Assembly: GCA_934141445.1 (NCBI GenBank)
Contig: CAKPCF010000002.1
Span: 1 to 64,000 of the forward strand
Direction of reading: 5' to 3'
DNA from: an uncultured Clostridia bacterium
Lineage (GTDB): Bacteria > Bacillota > Clostridia > TANB77 > CAG-508
DNA: 64,000 bases
Shown: positions 51,696-60,234 of the stretch, one piece after another
How positions within the stretch are numbered: the first letter of the stretch is position 1
How the letters are laid out: each line of letters starts with the position of its first letter
Translations under genes and position numbers: made by a program
Notes under the pieces: generated by a model
Databases searched by the model: none
Told to the model about the DNA's origin: nothing
What the model saw: the letters and a program-made list of their open reading frames with translations, nothing else

Positions 51696-52832
51696 TTGGT
51701 AATTTTAGTAATAGGCGTTTTAGTATTGGCAATAATATTTTTAGTTGTATATAATATACAGGTACAGAAAAAAATAGAAGAGTATAAAAATTTAGATGAA
51801 AGACGTAGTAAGTTATCTGTTATTCAAGACTTTTTAAATATTGCCGGCGAAGCTGAAACTGTTGATGAAAAATTAAATAAAATAAATGAAATAGTAATAG
51901 ATAAATACAATATAAAGTATTCAACTCTAGTTGTATTTGATGGAGCAGAATATGTTGTAAAAGCATCAAATGTAGATAAAATACATTATGATACTTTATC
52001 AAATTTACATACAGAAGAAATTTTTCAAGATAGTGTTACAACAGCTACACCTAAATATATAACAATTGAAAATGAAAATGAAAAATTACCTTATCAGAAA
52101 ACTGAAATGGGTAGAGCTAAATCAGCAATGTTTTTCCCTTTATATATAGACAACATATATATTGGCTACTGGGTAATGGAAAGTGGAAAAATGCATGCCT
52201 TTGATGATATGGATACAACTGTTATAGAAGTAGTAAAAGAAAACATAATATCAGTATTAAGAACTACAGCTTATCAAGATACTATTGAAAATATTGATAG
52301 AATAGATAAGTTTACAGGCTTACATTCAGCTGAATACTTATATGGAAAAGCTAAATATACAATAGATAACTATGCTACATCAGCTGTTTGTATGTTTAGA
52401 ATATCAAATATTGAAGAAATAAATGAAAGTGCTGGAAGATTGATAGGAAATGATATAATTACAGAAGTAAGTAATATTGTAAAAGCTAGAATGTCTTCAC
52501 AATATATTTTTGTAAGATATATGGGACCAAAATTTGTAATTATATTTTCTGGAGTTGAAGAAGATAGTTTAGAGGAATTTATAAAAGATATAAAATCTGA
52601 AATTGAAGACTTACAAATTATAGAAGAGCCAGAAGAAGTTGAATCAATACATACAATAAAAGGTAAAAAAGTTCGTATAACAGAAACAACAGAGAGAAAA
52701 GAAGCTTCTCCAAAAATCAATTTTGTTATATCAACTTATTATAAAGGCACTGGTTTAGAAAAATTAACTAAAAGATTAGAAGAATACATGGATTCTGCAG
52801 ACAAAGCAGAAAATCAAATAAATTATATTTAG
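51696..52832 (+). CDS. membrane GAF/degenerate-GGDEF protein
   Basis: About 378 residues from TTG 51696 (AGAGGTGA upstream; GTG 51687 lies inside that ribosome site). One N-terminal helix (VILVIGVLVLAIIFLVVYNI), a short coiled segment, a GAF-like domain (about 45-185: KYSTLVVFDGAEYVVKAS, IGYWVMESG), then a GGDEF-type domain (about 205-370) in which the GGDEF site reads YMGPKF. The catalytic residues are lost, so it should not make cyclic-di-GMP; it may bind a nucleotide or act as a structural module. It follows the CpaE-like gene by 32 bases and precedes ireB by 13. Confidence 0.78.
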   Translation: MVILVIGVLVLAIIFLVVYNIQVQKKIEEYKNLDERRSKLSVIQDFLNIAGEAETVDEKLNKINEIVIDKYNIKYSTLVVFDGAEYVVKASNVDKIHYDTLSNLHTEEIFQDSVTTATPKYITIENENEKLPYQKTEMGRAKSAMFFPLYIDNIYIGYWVMESGKMHAFDDMDTTVIEVVKENIISVLRTTAYQDTIENIDRIDKFTGLHSAEYLYGKAKYTIDNYATSAVCMFRISNIEEINESAGRLIGNDIITEVSNIVKARMSSQYIFVRYMGPKFVIIFSGVEEDSLEEFIKDIKSEIEDLQIIEEPEEVESIHTIKGKKVRITETTERKEASPKINFVISTYYKGTGLEKLTKRLEEYMDSADKAENQINYI

Positions 52833-52845
52833 GAGGGGATAGAGT

Positions 52846-53100
52846 ATGGCAGTAGACAAAACTTTAAGTTTTAAAGTTGAAAAAGATAAGAGTGTGAGAG
52901 CTAAAGAAATACTTAAACAAGTATATCAAGCTTTAGTTGAGAAAGGATATAATCCAATTAACCAAATAGTAGGATACATTTTGTCAGGAGACCCAACCTA
53001 TATTACAAGTCATAATGATGCTAGAAATTTAATTCGTTTAATTGAAAGAGACGAATTATTAGAAAAAATGGTAAAATATTATATAGGATTAGAAGATTAG
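52846..53100 (+). CDS. ireB: IreB family regulatory phosphoprotein
   Basis: 84 residues, highly conserved DUF965/IreB. It contains VRAKEILKQVYQALVEKGYNPINQIVGYILSGDPTYITSHNDARNLI. In Enterococcus it is phosphorylated by the IreK kinase and dampens cephalosporin resistance. AGGAGG precedes the ATG. The ruvX gene starts one base after the stop; ireB-ruvX-DUF1292 is a Firmicute signature cluster. Confidence 0.95.
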   Translation: MAVDKTLSFKVEKDKSVRAKEILKQVYQALVEKGYNPINQIVGYILSGDPTYITSHNDARNLIRLIERDELLEKMVKYYIGLED

Positions 53101-53101
53101 T

Positions 53102-53518
53102 ATGCGTACATTAGGAATTGATTATGGTGATGCAAGAGTTGGGATTGCGATAACAGATGCTTTAGGAATAACAGCACAAGGACTAGAAACAATTCACTCA
53201 AATGGAAGTGATAAAGTTATTTTAAGAAGATTAGATGAAATTTTTTCTGAATATGAGGTAGATACTATTGTTGTTGGTATGCCTTATAATATGGATGGAA
53301 CAAAAACATTTAGAGCAGAGGCAACAGAAAAATTTATTCATAAATTAAAATGCAAATATAATAAAATGAAAATTGAAACAATAGATGAAAGACTTACAAC
53401 AGTTGCAGCACATAAAACAATGAATTTTTTAGATGTAAACAAATCTAAAAAAAGAGGAATTGTAGATACTATTTCTGCTGTATATATATTAGAAATGTAT
53501 ATGAATAAAAATAAATAA
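53102..53518 (+). CDS. ruvX: Holliday junction resolvase-like RuvX (YqgF)
   Basis: 138 residues, RNase H-like fold. The first metal-site Asp is in LGIDYGDARVGIAITD, the second acidic residue in VVGMPYNMDG, and the last in IETIDERLTTVAA. The family is implicated in processing of 16S pre-rRNA (YqgF in E. coli) and was named for a proposed junction-resolving role. It is coupled to ireB (one-base gap). Confidence 0.95.
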   Translation: MRTLGIDYGDARVGIAITDALGITAQGLETIHSNGSDKVILRRLDEIFSEYEVDTIVVGMPYNMDGTKTFRAEATEKFIHKLKCKYNKMKIETIDERLTTVAAHKTMNFLDVNKSKKRGIVDTISAVYILEMYMNKNK

Positions 53519-53623
53519 TAAAAATATCACGAAAATAAAAAAAGGTATTGAAAAATTTTAAACTATAGTATAAGATGTAAAAAAATAGTAGAAGATACTA
53601 TTTAAAATGAAAGGAGATAAAAA

Positions 53624-53944
53624 ATGGATAACGAAAATATGAATCAAGGATATGATGAAGATAGCAACATTATATATTTAAATGATGAAAATGGTAATGA
53701 TGTTAAATTCGAATTTTTAGATTTAATAGAATATGAATCAGAACAATATGTTGTTTTATTACCAGCAGATGATAATGAAGAAGACAACGGCGAAGTTGTT
53801 ATACTAAAATTAGAAGATTCAGAATCAGAAGACGAAGAATCTTATGTAAGTGTTGATGATGAAGAAACTTTAAATGCAGTTTTTGAAATATTTAAAGAGA
53901 AATTTAAAGATGAATTTAATTTTGATGATGCTGATGCTGAATAA
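53624..53944 (+). CDS. DUF1292 family protein (YrzB-like)
   Basis: 106 residues, very acidic. It carries the family core: IIYLNDENGNDVKFEFLDLIEYESEQYVVLLPADDN and GEVVILKLEDSE. It lies in its expected place after ireB and ruvX. AAGGAG precedes the ATG. The molecular role is unknown in the family. A strong terminator follows. Confidence 0.92.
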   Translation: MDNENMNQGYDEDSNIIYLNDENGNDVKFEFLDLIEYESEQYVVLLPADDNEEDNGEVVILKLEDSESEDEESYVSVDDEETLNAVFEIFKEKFKDEFNFDDADAE

Positions 53945-53965
53945 TTTTAGATTTAACCTTAGTTT

Positions 53966-54006
53966 ATAGATGACAATTCAATTACGAGTTGTCATCTATT
54001 TTTTTT
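53966..54006 (+). terminator. terminator of the ireB-ruvX-DUF1292 cluster
   Basis: ATAGATGACAA and TTGTCATCTAT form an eleven-base-pair stem followed by eight T residues. Confidence 0.9.
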
Positions 54007-54133
54007 CTAATAGAGAAGTTAAATCAATGAATTTTTTATCGAGAAAATAAAAATATTTGAATAAAATTTCTATAAAATATTTAAAAAATAAGTAGTATAT
54101 GATAATATAAAAATATTGATGGAGGTATACGAT

Positions 54134-54601
54134 ATGAGTTTATTTAGTTATTTAATTACAATTTTTAGTGTAATGTTTTGGTTTTTTAGAGCAATAGTTT
54201 GCCTAATGGCATCTATGAGTAGAAGCTTTGTTTGCCAACCAATGAACTTAAATATAGAAATAGGTGTGCTATTTGCTACATTACCATGTATGTTTTTAAT
54301 TTTTAAAAGAAATATAATAGGTGCAACCGTTTACTTTGGTATATATGGTGCATATTTTGGAACAGCAATATATAATTATATATCTATGATTCAAGAAGCA
54401 GGAAATGGACTAGTAGTTGACTTGAATTTATTGGTTAATGTCTTAGGAATAGTAATAGCTACTTTGACATTTTTAGACATTTTATTAAATAAAAATAGAA
54501 GAAATTTTGGATTAGATCAAAAGACAAATTGGTTTTACAACAATGAAAAATATGAGAGAGAACTTGACTCAAGGGCAGACAAAAATCAATATAAATTATA
54601 A
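54134..54601 (+). CDS. four-helix membrane protein, hypothetical
   Basis: 155 residues from ATG 54134 (GGAGG eight bases upstream; earlier in-frame ATGs overlap the ribosome site). Four hydrophobic segments (about 4-24, 38-55, 58-78, 92-113) and a basic, polar C-terminal tail (RRNFGLDQKTNWFYNNEKYERELDSRADKNQYKL). No family recognised. It is 133 bases upstream of the giant AAA+/protease gene and could be a membrane partner, but the gap lets them be independent. Confidence 0.7.
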   Translation: MSLFSYLITIFSVMFWFFRAIVCLMASMSRSFVCQPMNLNIEIGVLFATLPCMFLIFKRNIIGATVYFGIYGAYFGTAIYNYISMIQEAGNGLVVDLNLLVNVLGIVIATLTFLDILLNKNRRNFGLDQKTNWFYNNEKYERELDSRADKNQYKL

Positions 54602-54734
54602 TTTGATGTGTAAAAAGAAAGTGGATTTTAGTATGTTAATCTTGTAACTTGTTATACTTATTTAAAAATATTGTTTATAAAGTAGTAAATTTGAAATTAG
54701 ATTTTTAGTTGTAAAATAGAAGGGAATACAATAT

Positions 54735-57700
54735 ATGAATGAATATGCATTAAAAATATTGGAAATAATTGAAACAAAATGGAAGCAAAGAAATAAATTT
54801 AAAGATAATTGCAAGGTATTATTACCTAAAATAGTTTTTTTGAATAATATGTATTATTTAGCTTATCCAATAGTTATAGAAAGTGAAGATTTTAAATATG
54901 AATTAAAAGACTGGATATATCAAGAATTGAAAAATCTAAGATTGCAGTTTTCTTTGAAAGACGAAAATGACTATATTGGAAAAATAGATATCAACAAAGA
55001 TACTATAAAAAATTTATTTTCAAATGAGATATTAGATAAATTTTCAGATTTATATAAGTATATTGCAACAATATTAACAAGCAAGAATAATAAAAAAATA
55101 GAAGATAATAAATTACAATTGCTAATAAATGAATATAATCTAGGATTAGATGAAATTTCACAAAGATTAGTGTTGAAAATTTATAAAAAAGATGAATTAA
55201 AAGAAGAAAATGAAATTGATGAAACATCAAATAAAGTTGAAATTAGCAAACAAAAAAGTGAAATAAAAGAAATCGATGATAAATATTCAAAAGAAACAAA
55301 GCAAATATTGGAAGATATTAAAGTTTTAGAAAACCTAGAAAAAGTTGATTATAATTTTGAGTGGAATTTAGTGAGTGGATTAAGATTTGCTTCACTTGAT
55401 TTTATTGAATTATGTATCACATTACTAAAAAAAGGTGAGTTTTCAGTAGAGCAGATTGTAGAAAATGATAGAAAAAAAATTAAAATCTTGACTAAAATAG
55501 GGGTATTATGTAATACAAGATTTTCTGAAGAGAAAATGGATGATGTAATTTTAAAAGAAAAAATTGAAAAAGGTGAGTTCATAAGTATAGCAAAAGGTTC
55601 GTTTATTTCTGAACCTGAAGCCTATGAAAATTTTTTGTGTGTAAAATGTAAATTTAGTAAATGTCCTAAATTTTATGCAGGATATATCTTATATCTAAGA
55701 AACAAAGGTTTATTAGAAGATGTTTTAAAAGATAGAGAAGAATATAGAAGAAATACTTTTGAAAGTGATCTTTTTACAATTAAATGGGAAGTAAAAGATG
55801 GTGTAAAGAAGATTCCTAAAAAAACTTTTGACATAGCTTTAACTTTACTTGAAAATGATATGGTATTTGTTAATCAAATAATTAACCAAGATAAAAAGCT
55901 TTTATTTAGAATATTTTTACCTTTTTCTTGTAATACATATAAATTTATTTCAGATAGCATAGATGAAATATTAAAATATAAAAATGTGCATCCTAATGAT
56001 TGGAGATATGTAACAAGAGCAAATGATAAATTACTATATAAGTGTGACATTTGGAGCTGTGCAATGCCTTATTGCATATTTGACGTTGCAGGATATCTTT
56101 TTTATTTGAAAAAAACTGGACAATTAAATAAAATTGATGAAGATAGAAAATATTATGAAGAACATAAGGATGAAATTGAAAGAGAAGCGGAGCAAGAACA
56201 AAAGGAACAATTACTCAAATTTGAAGAAGAATCAAAGCAAAAAAGGGAACGTGAAATTAAAAAAATATTAGAATACAAAAATAAGTCTGAAAATATTGAG
56301 CAATTAGTAGAAAAAATAAGCACTGAAAATGGATTACATATTACTATTGAAGGGGAAAGAGGTACTGGAAAAACAGAACTTGCAAATAGAGTTTGTGAAT
56401 TATTAAAAGCATATAATAAAATTGATAATAGTACACCAGAATATTTAAGCATTCATAATTTGGCTTTTAAAAATACATACGAATATTTGGAAATGCCTAA
56501 TACTACAACTTGGAATGTAAAAGAACTTTCAATGCATAATAAACATTTATATGTTTTAAGTGATATAAAAGAATTTATTGAAGAATATAAACACGTAAAA
56601 AAAATGAATAATGTTAGTTACTTAGGATTAAAAAGAATTAACAGAGTAATAGACTTAATCACATCTTTATTTGATGAAAACTATATTATTTTATGCTCAG
56701 ATAGAAAATCAATTGATGAATTTTTAGCATTAGATTCGAAAATAAAATTTGTATATCAAAATAATAGATATGAGATTTCAAATTTACCAATTGATATTTT
56801 ATTTGACGTATATTGTCAAAACTTGAATAAAGATTTGATTTTAAAATTAAGAAATGATAAGGCTCTTAAAGAAAATGTAAAAAATAAATTTATTGAATAT
56901 GTGAGTATAAATGCAGAATTTTTCCCATTTCAAAATGAAGAATTAGCTAAATATTTGGCAAATTATAGCATAAGTAAAAAAGATTTTATTATGCCGGATA
57001 ATATTTATAGAAGGGAAACTGTTGATGAGAGTTTAGATAAAATAATAGGATTAAACACTGTAAAGAAAAAAATTAAAGAATTTGAAAAATATGCATTATA
57101 TACAGTAAAAGCTAAAAACTTAGGGCTAAAAATGAACAAATCAAATTTACACATGATATTTACTGGAAATCCTGGAACTGGAAAAACAACTATAGCAAGA
57201 ATTATGGCAAAAATGCTATATGATTTAGGCTTAGTATCTGAAAACAAATTGGTTGAAGTTGAAAGAAAAGATTTAGTCGCAAGTTACATTGGACAAACTG
57301 CACCAAAGACAGCAGAAGTAGTTGAAAAAGCACTGGGAGGAGTATTATTTATTGATGAAGCATATACTTTAGCACAAGGGAATAAATCTGGAAATGATTT
57401 TGGAGCAGAAGCAGTTGCAACTTTAATCAAAGCAATGGAAGACCATAAAGATGATTTAGTTGTTATATTTGCAGGATATAAAGATGAAATGAAAACATTT
57501 TTGGATATAAATCCAGGAATAGCGTCAAGAATTGGATATACTTTTAATTTTGAAGATTATACTAGTGACGAATTACTAGAAATGTTTTTTATGAAAATGG
57601 ATAATATGGGATATTCTTTAAAAGAGAATATAAATAAAGATTTGTCTAAAATTTTTGAATATTTTATTAAAAGAAAAAATTTCGGAAATGGTCGTTTTGT

Positions 57701-59177
57701 AGACAAACTAATTCAAGAAGTCGTTATGAAGCATGCTTTAAGAGAAACGACAGATATACGAGAAATTACAATAGAAGATATTCCAACAATAGAAGATTTA
57801 AATAATGTAAATTATACTAATTATGATGCAAACCAAATGCTTGAAAAATTAGTAGGATTACAAGAATTAAAGAAAAAAATAAAAGAATTTGAGAATTATA
57901 TAAAATTTTTAAAGAAAGCTGAAGAGCAAAACTTATCTATACCAATTCAAAATTTGCATATGATATTTACTGGAAATCCTGGAACTGGAAAAACAACAGT
58001 AGCAAGGATTATTGCCAAAATTTTATTTGATTTAGGTATAATTCATGAAAATAAATTAGTTGAAGTTGAAAGAAAAGACTTGATTGCTGGATATGTTGGA
58101 CAAACCGCAATTAAAACTTCAGAAGTAATTGAAAAGGCAATGGGAGGAGTATTATTTATTGATGAGGCATATACTTTAGCCCAAGGGAATAAATCCGGAA
58201 ATGATTTTGGAGCAGAGGCAGTTGCAACTTTAATTAAAGCAATGGAAGATCATAAGGATAATTTGATTGTTATTTTTGCAGGATACAAGGAAGAAATGGG
58301 AGAATTTTTAAACATAAATCCAGGTATTTCATCAAGGATTGGTTATATATTTGATTTTCCAGACTATACTGATGCTGAATATTGTGAAATATATTATAGA
58401 AAGTTGACTGCATTGGGATTAAACATTGAGGAAAGTGCAAAAAAAGATGTAAAAAAAGTTATGAAGTATTTTTGCAATGTAGAAAATAATGGTAATGGTA
58501 GATTTGTAGATAAAGTTGTACAAAATACTTTATTAAAATTGGCTACTAAACAAGGTGATATTACAATTGTTACTAGTGATTGTGTGCCATCAATTCAAGA
58601 GATGACTAAAAATATGTTTGCTGGAGAAAGAATGATAAATCCAGAATTTATAGATGAAGATTCTCAAAGACGAACTGCAATTCATGAAATTGGGCATGCT
58701 ACTATAAGATATGTATTAGAGAAAACACCTGGAATTAAGAAGATTACAATAAATGCTGAAGGAACAGGCAGTTTAGGATATGTTGAATACAATAATTCTA
58801 ATTTTAAATATACATCAAGTAAAAATCAATATTTGAATAGAATATGTGGACTTTTGGGTGGTATGTGTAATGAAATTGTTTATTTAGGAGAGCATGAATC
58901 AGGTAATAGTAGTGATTTAAATAAAGCATCTAATATTGTAAAAAATATGATTACAAGATATGGAATGTCAAGTTTGGGATTGTATACATTTCCTAATGAG
59001 AATGATATAGATAAATATATATATGAAGAAGCAAATAAAATACTTTCTGAATGTTATGAAAAAACTATTCAAATTTTAAATAAAAATAAAGAGAAAACTC
59101 AAAAAGCAATTGAATATCTAATTGAAAAGAAGGAAATAGACGAGGAACAATTTTTGAAAATTATGAAGGAAGCATAA
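54735..59177 (+). CDS. giant triple P-loop protein: Cys modules, AAA+ (CbxX) x2, M41 protease
   Basis: 1480 residues, no signal or membrane segment. In order: a helical N-terminus; two related Cys-cluster modules (C302-x2-C-x4-C310 and C437-x4-C-x4-C447, each followed by GYxxYLxxxG); a coiled Glu-rich linker; a first P-loop domain (GERGTGKTEL near 540); and two CbxX/SpoVK-type AAA+ domains with Walker A GNPGTGKTT near 810 and 1079, each with VLFIDEAYTLAQGNKSG and an arginine finger in SRIGY. The C-terminal 190 residues are an FtsH-type metalloprotease domain, zinc motif H1317-EIGH, third ligand in SSDLNKA, then MITRYGMSSLG. It is probably an ATP-driven unfoldase-protease of new architecture. 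Weak GAAGGGA before the ATG. Confidence 0.88.
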   Translation: MNEYALKILEIIETKWKQRNKFKDNCKVLLPKIVFLNNMYYLAYPIVIESEDFKYELKDWIYQELKNLRLQFSLKDENDYIGKIDINKDTIKNLFSNEILDKFSDLYKYIATILTSKNNKKIEDNKLQLLINEYNLGLDEISQRLVLKIYKKDELKEENEIDETSNKVEISKQKSEIKEIDDKYSKETKQILEDIKVLENLEKVDYNFEWNLVSGLRFASLDFIELCITLLKKGEFSVEQIVENDRKKIKILTKIGVLCNTRFSEEKMDDVILKEKIEKGEFISIAKGSFISEPEAYENFLCVKCKFSKCPKFYAGYILYLRNKGLLEDVLKDREEYRRNTFESDLFTIKWEVKDGVKKIPKKTFDIALTLLENDMVFVNQIINQDKKLLFRIFLPFSCNTYKFISDSIDEILKYKNVHPNDWRYVTRANDKLLYKCDIWSCAMPYCIFDVAGYLFYLKKTGQLNKIDEDRKYYEEHKDEIEREAEQEQKEQLLKFEEESKQKREREIKKILEYKNKSENIEQLVEKISTENGLHITIEGERGTGKTELANRVCELLKAYNKIDNSTPEYLSIHNLAFKNTYEYLEMPNTTTWNVKELSMHNKHLYVLSDIKEFIEEYKHVKKMNNVSYLGLKRINRVIDLITSLFDENYIILCSDRKSIDEFLALDSKIKFVYQNNRYEISNLPIDILFDVYCQNLNKDLILKLRNDKALKENVKNKFIEYVSINAEFFPFQNEELAKYLANYSISKKDFIMPDNIYRRETVDESLDKIIGLNTVKKKIKEFEKYALYTVKAKNLGLKMNKSNLHMIFTGNPGTGKTTIARIMAKMLYDLGLVSENKLVEVERKDLVASYIGQTAPKTAEVVEKALGGVLFIDEAYTLAQGNKSGNDFGAEAVATLIKAMEDHKDDLVVIFAGYKDEMKTFLDINPGIASRIGYTFNFEDYTSDELLEMFFMKMDNMGYSLKENINKDLSKIFEYFIKRKNFGNGRFVDKLIQEVVMKHALRETTDIREITIEDIPTIEDLNNVNYTNYDANQMLEKLVGLQELKKKIKEFENYIKFLKKAEEQNLSIPIQNLHMIFTGNPGTGKTTVARIIAKILFDLGIIHENKLVEVERKDLIAGYVGQTAIKTSEVIEKAMGGVLFIDEAYTLAQGNKSGNDFGAEAVATLIKAMEDHKDNLIVIFAGYKEEMGEFLNINPGISSRIGYIFDFPDYTDAEYCEIYYRKLTALGLNIEESAKKDVKKVMKYFCNVENNGNGRFVDKVVQNTLLKLATKQGDITIVTSDCVPSIQEMTKNMFAGERMINPEFIDEDSQRRTAIHEIGHATIRYVLEKTPGIKKITINAEGTGSLGYVEYNNSNFKYTSSKNQYLNRICGLLGGMCNEIVYLGEHESGNSSDLNKASNIVKNMITRYGMSSLGLYTFPNENDIDKYIYEEANKILSECYEKTIQILNKNKEKTQKAIEYLIEKKEIDEEQFLKIMKEA

Positions 59178-59196
59178 TTTTTATATAGGAGTTTTT

Positions 59197-59766
59197 ATGA
59201 AGAAAAAAATAATTTTTTGTATAATTTTAATTTTACTGGGTAGTTCATTACTTATAACAAATGTTTTAATTGGTAGACTAAATTGGCATTTAAGAGCAGA
59301 TTTTATATGGTTAGCTTCTTATATGTTACCATTAGGAGTTATTTTACTAGTTGCGTTTTTGATTCATTTAGTCAAAAATAATGGAGTTAGAGTATTTCTT
59401 ATGGTGGTTTGGATTTTGATAAGTTTAGTATTTTTAGCTATAGAAACTATGCTATTAGTATGGATTGTGAAAGATACACCAATTAAAGAAATTGATGGTG
59501 TTAAATATTGTAGTGTAGAATATTATAGTAATCGTTTGAGAAAAGATGTGTATTATTATAAGGAATATAATATATTTGCATATCATGAAACAAAAGAATA
59601 TATAGAAGAATTTTATGAACATGATGATTATATTCATCCAATATATAGAATCTATAAAAAAGAAAATGTAGAAGATAATGTAATGTATGATTATGATAAA
59701 GAAGGAAACGTAACTAAAGTAACAATTTATGATAAAGATGGAAATAAAAAGGAATTGGAGAAGTAA
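59197..59766 (+). CDS. membrane hypothetical protein
   Basis: 189 residues. Three hydrophobic segments (about 4-23, 36-58, 68-92) are followed by a polar domain of about 95 residues (VKYCSVEYYSNRLRKDVYYYKEYN ... YDYDKEGNVTKVTIYDKDGNKKELEK), whose end resembles a single RHS/YD-type beta repeat. AGGAG lies before the ATG, and it starts 19 bases after the giant protease gene, so it is probably co-transcribed. It could be a membrane adaptor for that protein; this is inferred only from position. Confidence 0.7.
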   Translation: MKKKIIFCIILILLGSSLLITNVLIGRLNWHLRADFIWLASYMLPLGVILLVAFLIHLVKNNGVRVFLMVVWILISLVFLAIETMLLVWIVKDTPIKEIDGVKYCSVEYYSNRLRKDVYYYKEYNIFAYHETKEYIEEFYEHDDYIHPIYRIYKKENVEDNVMYDYDKEGNVTKVTIYDKDGNKKELEK

Positions 59767-59768
59767 AA

Positions 59769-60062
59769 ATGAATAAGATAGTTACAATTTGTGGTAGCAT
59801 GAAATTTAAAGAAAAAATGATGGAAGTAGCAAAAGAATTAGAAATCAAAAATAGATATGTAGTAATTCAATGTGTTTATAGTAATGATAAGTTTAGCGAA
59901 AAAGAACAAGAAATTTTATCAGAATTGCATTATAATAAGATTGAAATAAGTGATGCTATTTATGTAGTAAATGTTGATGGATATATTGGTACATCTACTA
60001 TGCATGAAATAGAATATGCTAAAAAATTAGGAAAAGAAGTATTATATTTGAATAGTGTATAA
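59769..60062 (+). CDS. nucleoside 2-deoxyribosyltransferase-like (DUF4406-like) protein
   Basis: 97 residues. It shows the short Rossmann-like pattern of this family: TICGSMKFKEKMMEVAKELE, then EISDAIYVVNVDGYIGTSTMHEIEYAKKLGKEVLYL. The Glu in the HEIEYA segment matches the catalytic Glu of nucleoside deoxyribosyltransferases. It follows the membrane gene by two bases with GGAGAAG upstream. In vivo substrate unknown; some relatives act in nucleotide metabolism or phage contexts. Confidence 0.75.
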   Translation: MNKIVTICGSMKFKEKMMEVAKELEIKNRYVVIQCVYSNDKFSEKEQEILSELHYNKIEISDAIYVVNVDGYIGTSTMHEIEYAKKLGKEVLYLNSV

Positions 60063-60077
60063 AACAAGAAAATATAT

Positions 60078-60129
60078 CCCATATTGTTGGAATTATATAT
60101 AATTTCGTCAATATGGGTTTGATTTTATT
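60078..60129 (+). terminator. terminator of the giant-protease gene group
   Basis: CCCATATTG (60078-60086) and CAATATGGG (60109-60117) pair perfectly and are followed by TTTGATTTTATT. Confidence 0.72.
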
Positions 60130-60234
60130 AAAAAACTTAAAATGTGCAATTCTTGAATTTCATATACTTTTATGGTAAAATATAAATCAATGTGTATAAT
60201 AGGAAATTTGAATAAAAAGAGTGGAAGTGAAAAA

